Shown: one piece after another, positions 58,685 to 64,000 of the stretch
How the letters are laid out: every line of letters begins with the position of its first letter
Numbering within the stretch: position 1 is the first letter of the stretch
DNA from: Clonostachys chloroleuca
Taxonomy: Eukaryota; Ascomycota; Sordariomycetes; Hypocreales; Bionectriaceae
Reading direction: 5' to 3'
NCBI GenBank assembly: GCA_037952775.1
Contig: JBANAY010000003.1
Span: 1,116,001 to 1,180,000, forward strand
DNA length: 64,000 nucleotides
The notes under the pieces: model-generated
What the model saw: the letters and a program-made list of their open reading frames with translations, nothing else
Databases searched by the model: none
What the model was told of the DNA's origin: nothing
Position numbers and translations under genes: made by a program

Positions 58685-60958
58685 GATTACGCTCAGGTAC
58701 GGTGCCTTTCAACGATGCAAAACAATGGCAAAGGGGATGCTGGGTTGGCTCTCACTGAGTGCAGTTTATCGGGGGTTTCCGGCGGAATCAAACGAGCAAA
58801 AGCAGCAGGCTAGGTCTTCGGAGGGTTTTTGCACCGGAGGGTTTATATACCTAGTTAACTGGAGGCTCGATGACTAACCAAATGAAGACTTATTTTGGCG
58901 CTCGGTCTCGGACTCTAGCCAACGGATCAGCTCAAATTCAACCAAGCAACCCCTGTGTGCATCGTAAACGCAGCCGAATTTGGGTTGCCATCGGGGCCCT
59001 CAAGCAACTCGATGTGTATGTATGGTGCCCGTGACCTCTAGATGACTTTCAGCTTAGCTTGGCGGCTCTCATTTCCCTGCAAGGGCCACAAACTGTTCAC
59101 AATCCCGCAATATCTGCCTCGGTCATCGCTGGTGTCGATTGCGTGGCCTCCAACACACCACGCTGGGATTACCATCTATCCCCCTTCCGCCATCAATAAA
59201 TCCAACATTGTGGCAGTAATAAGCCGTGTACTGGCGAGGCTGGGAAACCGTCAACGTGATGTAGGGGCGACCGGGAGCTAAAGATAGCAATCCGCAGTAC
59301 TTTGGTGCTCTCACCCTCCACAACGTGTAGAGAGTGGTGATGACTGACATTCTATTGGATAATAGTGCAAGTAGGATTGGTGGTGCGGAACCAGCAGAGG
59401 ATGGCTCTAGAGTCGTCGTCACAGGTAGGACGCTGACACAACAGCTAATGGCGAGGGTCCATTAGCCATTGAGGAAGAAATTTGCCGTGTTCTGTAACAG
59501 GAGACGTCGCTGTGGGATATCGCTGATGCTTCGGTATATATCTGTGATACATGCAGCTCTCGCGAAAGTCCACGGGCCTCGAGGCTAGGATAACGTACCC
59601 CAGGCCAGATGAGATATGACACGGTTTTAGCGGTGTTAGCAGGTGGCTGTTAGATTTAGGCGGTGGGGGGAGCTTCTTCACGGAGGAGAAGGTTAACGGT
59701 TGGGACTCTGTGAGCTATTTGGCAAGCGTACTTCAGCTCCCTCTATGTCAACATTGAGCCGGGGGGCTCCGGTGGAAAGGTTTCTAACTAAAATAGCCCA
59801 TCGTCAGCATCGTATTTAATGGGCTGCAGATGGGGAGGTTCCCATGTATCATGATCGTCAATTAATTCCGCCAAGGTTAATTTCAGAAGATTGTGGATAA
59901 TCGCTGTGAAGCATATGCGATGGGCGCCCCTTACTTTTGTTTACCCCAACACCTGGCTCATTTGCCGGTCTGGCTGCCAACTGTGTGCTAGTTCTTCTCG
60001 GGAAAGTATGTAATGGCCTAAGGACTGTACTGTTTTATCATTTGGGTACACTAATAATGTGACTAATATCTCTTCGCCCACCTCGCAAAGGTATAGGGTA
60101 TCTCAAACTCCCGGAGCACATCAGCCCTTGGCACAAAATCCAGCCTCTCTCTCACAATGATGTCCCGATGAACTCTCCAGAATATGGCATTTGCGAAGAA
60201 AATACACCCTGTGTATGCCTCTATTGGAACTAAGGTGGTAATAAGGGTGATTTGCTGAGAGATAACACGACAAGAAGGTCATGCTTGTCGCTTTTATATG
60301 AGAACGCCAAACTCAAAGAAAAATAAGTATTATCATCATAAATAATCTATATGTAAAATCGTTTCCATCAAATCATCTATTGTGAACAGTAAATATCTTT
60401 ATAATGTTATTTTCTTGGTATGAATAAGTACTTCGCCACCTGAGTAAAGGTCTCATTCACACTGATAGCATTTATCCGCTTTGTGTAACCGAATACACTT
60501 AGTGAAGGCTGCCAATAAACTGGTCGGAAGGTGCCCTTGCCACCCCCAAATCAAAGCCTACGGTAGCACTGTCACTCTCCAGGATTTCTGATCAGTCAAG
60601 GCGGTGCAATTGAGACTGGGAACCAAAGTCCCATATTTCCGCTGGTGTTCTGACCAATCACGGCCTGAAAAACTCCATAATGGCATCATTGCTGTGAGCC
60701 TTGTCAGCACAGCCACATCCTTATGGATCCCAAGGCTAAGCAAGAGGCGATTGACGATCCATGATGAACCCGAGGCTCTCAGGAAGGAGAGTTTCTATAA
60801 GATGGCAGGAATCTCGCGTGGGGAGAAATTACTAAAGAACAAGTGCACCACATTTCCAACTTCCATCCACGAAACTTATTACTTTTGATTGCCAAGTCAA
60901 ATTACCTGCTTACTACTACTGTTACACCCACCTTACTTGAAGTTATTTTATACAGGGC
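58685..60958. other. Long intergenic region, 2.3 kb
   Basis: Promoter of the AflR-like gene on the left, leader of the coiled-coil gene on the right. One unassigned open segment lies at 60063-60278 on the minus strand. Confidence 0.45.
60063..60278 (-). pseudogene. Orphan exon or gene remnant, unrecognised
   Basis: An open segment of 71 codons that ends in TAG (60063-60065) and has no ATG. An acceptor-like CTCAG stands at its 5' side. The translation (CIFFANAIFWRVHRDIIVRE, then VPRADVLREFEIP and ARWAKRY) looks like a real protein C-terminus, with a hydrophobic start and balanced charge. I do not recognise the family, and upstream exons were not found. Confidence 0.3.
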
Positions 60959-62002
60959 ATGTCTAGTATCGAACAGCAGATTCGGGAGGCTTCAGCTCGG
61001 AACGCAGAGCTCCTGCGCACCCTTACTGAGACAGATTATGCCAAGCCCTCCCTTAAGGAACAGATTATTCTAATCGATGATCTGCAAAAGCAAATCGAGA
61101 AAAACAATAAAAATCTCCAGCTGTACGACACTCAGCGAAAGGCTGAGCTCAAGGACCATGAAAAGTACCGGGACAGCCATTTCCGCCGTTTCCTGTACAA
61201 GGCTACAGGAAACAAGGAGAAGTTTGCCGAAAAGGCCAGCAAGGAGGAGAAGGAGTACTATGATGTCCTCCAGAAGCAGCACGAAACGACCGTCTTGAAC
61301 AATGGCCTCAAGGAACAGCATGAAGAGGCCAAGAGGGTCCGGGGCGAGCTCGAGACGGCCGTGGAACTCCACAACCACAGTCAGCTTGAACTGGATAGCC
61401 TATACAATTCCATCTTTGCGGGAGAGACGCCTCGTTTCCCCGAGGAAGATGCACTAGAGCGCGAGAGTGATAAGTCGCTGCAGCGCTACCATGATGTGCG
61501 CACCAAGCTCGAGGAAGAGATGCGCGTCATGAAGCTGGTGAACCAGGCTCAGGGAAAAGTCAGGGAAGCCCTTCAACACATGAATGATGCTCGCTCGGCC
61601 TCTCGCATGGACATGTTTGGCTTCGACGGGATTGCTGACGCCATGGAGCGCAGCGCTCTCACAAAGGCCGATATAGCCTATCATGATGCGAGGAATTTTG
61701 CTGAGCGAGCGAACTTTGATGACCTACCGGCGGTCAATATCAATCACGGCCATATCATGCGCGACGTTATTTTTGATAGTATATTCACCGATATGCAGTT
61801 TCATGAAGAGATCAAGCGAGCCCAGAGCGAGATGGAGAAGTTCGGCAACTTTATCAAGCAGAAACTGACAATTTCCCAAGACAGGAAGAAAGTAATTGAG
61901 GTAGAGCTCAAACAAGCAGAGAAGGACCTTGAGACAGCCAGGATCAACCTACAGGCGGAGCGTATGAAGTTATTCGAGCAGGTTGCCAAGGGCGCGCCAT
62001 AA
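60959..62002 (+). CDS. Conserved fungal coiled-coil protein of unknown function
   Basis: 347 residues, single exon, start ATG 60959 (MSSIEQQIREASARNAELLR). Most of the protein is charged helix with heptad-like spacing (residues about 30-210 and 275-340), so an extended coiled coil is likely. A segment HFRRFLYKATGNKEKFAEKASKEEKEYYDVL (about 75-105) and a shorter helix-breaking stretch FDDLPAVNINHGHIMRDVIFDSIF (about 250-275) interrupt it. There are no membrane segments and no signal peptide. I do not recognise a named domain. The gene is tail-to-tail with the repeat-peptide precursor (268 bp apart), so co-regulation through a shared promoter is excluded. Confidence 0.7.
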   Translation: MSSIEQQIREASARNAELLRTLTETDYAKPSLKEQIILIDDLQKQIEKNNKNLQLYDTQRKAELKDHEKYRDSHFRRFLYKATGNKEKFAEKASKEEKEYYDVLQKQHETTVLNNGLKEQHEEAKRVRGELETAVELHNHSQLELDSLYNSIFAGETPRFPEEDALERESDKSLQRYHDVRTKLEEEMRVMKLVNQAQGKVREALQHMNDARSASRMDMFGFDGIADAMERSALTKADIAYHDARNFAERANFDDLPAVNINHGHIMRDVIFDSIFTDMQFHEEIKRAQSEMEKFGNFIKQKLTISQDRKKVIEVELKQAEKDLETARINLQAERMKLFEQVAKGAP

Positions 62003-62270
62003 ATTAACAAGGCGCCCAATTCATTGCAGTCACAAATAAGAACAGCCACACACAATATTCCCTATTTCATTTACTTGACAAAGGAGAGATACCATAAAAT
62101 ACATAGCCAATAAAATTGATAAACCGCCGATTTCCTGCGAGGAGTACTACTCTTGTCAGAAGTGACTGTGTGAGTAAACAGTTCCTTGGGGTAGCAAGTT
62201 TATTCAGCAACTTGAAATATCGAGATCCGGTGCCTCGGCTTTATGGAAAGGCTTCCATGTCATCATACTT

Positions 62271-63059
62271 TTAGATAGCATCTTCATTTCTCTTCGCAAC
62301 AGCCCCAGCCAACTTGTGTTTTTTCCCGAAGGTGGACCGAATCCTGCAATTACCGGACGGACAAGCGATGCGTTTGTCGAGAGAAACCTCAGGTTCATAT
62401 CTCTTCTTGACGATCTTGTTACCATTAGATGGGAGTCTGCAGTGGCTGGAGTTGCAGGTGAACCGCTTGTCGATAGAAGCCACAGGTTGGTATCTCTTTA
62501 TGATCTTGTTTCCATTGGAAGGAAGTTTGCAGTGACTGCAGTGACTGGAAGTGCAGGGGAAACGCTTGCTGAGAGAAACTTCATGCTCGTATCTCTTCTT
62601 GATGATCTTGTTGCCATTGGATGGGAGCTTGCAGTGACTGGAGTTGCAAGTAAAACGCTTGTCGACAGAAACCTCATCTTCATATCTCTTCTTTATGATT
62701 TTGTTACCATTGGATGGAAGTTTGCAGTGGCTAGAAGTGCACTTGAAACGCTTGCCAAGAGAGACTTCCCTTTCGTCTCGGCGCCAGGACTTCGGACTCG
62801 AAGCAGTAGGGACTCCAAGGCTGACTCCCTTGAAGCGCCTTTCCAGAGAAGCGTCGATGTCGTCTCGTTCGTACAGGCCATCTTCGTATCTCGCCCTTAA
62901 GGTTCCTGCCACTTTGTGCTTGCTACCGAAAGTGGATGGAACCCTGCAGTTGTCGGAGGTGCATTTGATACGCTTATGGATGTGTGTTTCGCTTTCCATA
63001 GCGGTGGTAAGACCGGTCAAACCGACCAGTACCATGGTAAGATTCTTGATAGCGACCAT
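62271..63059 (-). CDS. Secreted Kex2-processed repeat precursor (KEP / possible RiPP precursor)
   Basis: 262 residues, single exon, start ATG 63059. A signal peptide (residues 1-20, ending GLTTA) precedes seven related units separated by KR, KKR or RR, the cleavage sites of Golgi Kex2. Units start at residues 31, 76, 105, 136, 167, 200 and 231. Units 3-6 are nearly identical: F-x-C-x-SSHC-(K/R)LPSNGNKI(I/V), then KKR or KR, then an acidic spacer beginning with Tyr and ending KR. Units 1 and 7 form a variant (CxSxNCR..STFG.KHK.AG). Unit 2 has no Cys and looks degenerate; unit 5 has an extra SHC. Processing would release several small two-cysteine peptides plus Tyr-acidic spacers. Alternatives are a pheromone-like or antimicrobial peptide. 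No UstYa-like gene is in the window. Confidence 0.85.
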   Translation of the reverse strand: MVAIKNLTMVLVGLTGLTTAMESETHIHKRIKCTSDNCRVPSTFGSKHKVAGTLRARYEDGLYERDDIDASLERRFKGVSLGVPTASSPKSWRRDEREVSLGKRFKCTSSHCKLPSNGNKIIKKRYEDEVSVDKRFTCNSSHCKLPSNGNKIIKKRYEHEVSLSKRFPCTSSHCSHCKLPSNGNKIIKRYQPVASIDKRFTCNSSHCRLPSNGNKIVKKRYEPEVSLDKRIACPSGNCRIRSTFGKKHKLAGAVAKRNEDAI

Positions 63060-63253
63060 GTTGGCGGTTAAATGATGACTTCCGAGTACGTGAAAGTAAG
63101 TAGGGAAGTATTGAGAAAATAGAATAAGGCAAACCAGTTGCTCTTAGAATAAGAAATGAAGAGAAGCGAGACCAGCTCGAGAGTGAAGACGAACAATTGA
63201 TGGATTGCTGAAGAGGTAAGAATGACTGCTGTGGAATACGCGATACCAGTCTT

Positions 63254-63259
63254 CTTATA
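63254..63259 (-). promoter_or_regulatory. TATA box of the repeat-peptide gene
   Basis: TATAAG on the minus strand, 195 nt upstream of ATG 63059. The purine/pyrimidine-skewed leader fits a strongly transcribed secreted-protein gene. Confidence 0.5.
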
Positions 63260-64000
63260 GACGTCTTAGAAGCTCTACACCAATCACTGGACTGCTACAT
63301 CATGTCATAGGTCTTCTAGATCGGCCTAGGGGGATTCTACTTTGCGTGCCATTCCCGTATTCTGTGACAGTTTCGTGTTTGTTCTTCGTAAGGTATTTGC
63401 TCCTCTTTGTTTACATCCCAACGTAAGCCGTTCAGCATCGCAACTGGATGCAATCATTCAAGAACGGACCCCTGGTCCCATTCGGCAAGGATTTCGCACG
63501 CTTCGTGCCCGAAATGCGGCATCCCCGCGTCATTGGACAACTACCGAACGACGTACTAAATATAGCTCTCGGAGCGTGACATTACCAACATTATTCGGAT
63601 GCCTTGAAACATCTTTATGCAGGAGGAAATCTTCATTCAAAGCTCAACAACGTATCATTTTTCAAGTGAAGATAAACTGCTCACCTGGCCATTCTTTTCG
63701 GTGTCTGCTCTGTCAGTCCCTTTCCTCTCAACACCCACTTTATCCGTGATCACTGCACCATAACCGGGGGGAAACGGACATATCTCTCGCGCCTTCTGGC
63801 ATTTTGTACTACTGTTTTCTACTCTGTGCTCGAACTCTCATCCGTCTCTCGTGCCTACCTTCCTCGTGAGCGGTTGGGTTGTGTACCTCAGGCGGGTTTA
63901 GCCAAGAAAGAATCGATTGTTTTTGGCCCCCAAGGGATTCCCTTATATCTCCCGTTGTTCAGACCTTCGCCAATGCATTAACGCGCATGATAAACTTAAG
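63260..64000. other. Right flank, likely promoter DNA
   Basis: No gene recognised. From about 63680 the plus strand becomes pyrimidine-rich (ccctttcctctcaacaccc), as in fungal promoters and leaders, so a gene may start beyond the window. An open frame at 63342-63749 has no domain and an atypical composition. Confidence 0.4.

Noticed and set aside
62271..63059. Coding frames on the plus strand opposite the repeat precursor (for example 62316-62900)
   Set aside because: They mirror the repeat structure of the minus-strand gene, lack a signal peptide or domain, and arise from the repeated DNA.
62271..63059. Alpha-pheromone precursor
   Set aside because: Kex2 sites and two-Cys units resemble pheromone precursors, but units are longer, cysteine spacing differs and no Trp-Cys start is present. 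Kept only as an alternative.
63342..63749. 135-codon frame at the right end
   Set aside because: Composition and position fit promoter and leader DNA better; no domain.

Overview
The window is nuclear DNA of a filamentous ascomycete, most likely an Aspergillus/Penicillium relative (Eurotiomycetes). The evidence is short GT-AG introns of about 50-100 nt, Zn2Cys6 regulators, a PTH11-like receptor, a DUF7025-type AAA ATPase, a Kex2-type repeat precursor and a large block of DNA decayed by repeat-induced point mutation (RIP). No species is named because no marker gene allows it.

Layout. (a) 1-3.2 kb: a MobA-like nucleotidyltransferase and a GFA/CENP-V-type zinc protein. (b) 3.2-28.15 kb: one AT-rich block without genes. 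It can still be read as nested transposons. A pogo/Fot1 DNA transposon is split by a 7,445-bp Ty3/gypsy element (4194-11638, target duplication cttta) and by two short solo LTRs. A Ty1/copia element is split by a second 7,445-bp gypsy copy (17163-24607, target duplication taata) and by a gypsy fragment. Old coding frames are recognisable but stop codons saturate them, as expected of RIP. (c) 28.15-42 kb: a T5orf172/DUF1766 membrane protein, a decayed AAA ATPase, a secreted GH23-like lysozyme gene with a frameshift, a family-16 methyltransferase, a cyclase-family hydrolase with an in-frame TAG, and a trypsin. (d) 43.7-47.8 kb: a divergent Zn2Cys6 regulator / MFS monocarboxylate-type transporter pair with two CGG inverted repeats between them. 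(e) 49-55.8 kb: a PTH11-like receptor with a frameshift, a DUF1264 protein, a divergent succinate dehydrogenase subunit C paralog, a metallo-beta-lactamase-fold hydrolase and a small zinc-finger/AT-hook protein. A diverged direct repeat occurs at both ends of most of this segment. (f) 57.3-64 kb: an AflR-type Zn2Cys6 regulator, a coiled-coil protein and a secreted precursor with Kex2-cleavable cysteine repeats.

Many genes here are accessory: regulator, transporter, secreted enzymes, extra SDHC. Four loci carry lesions, and the AAA ATPase lesions are mostly G-to-A changes, so the mutational pressure on the transposons may also have touched genes. The two best candidates for new biology are the repeat peptide precursor at 62271-63059 and the SDHC paralog at 52195-52889. 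Neither is accompanied in the window by a complete biosynthetic cluster. All calls come from reading the sequence; no database search was run.
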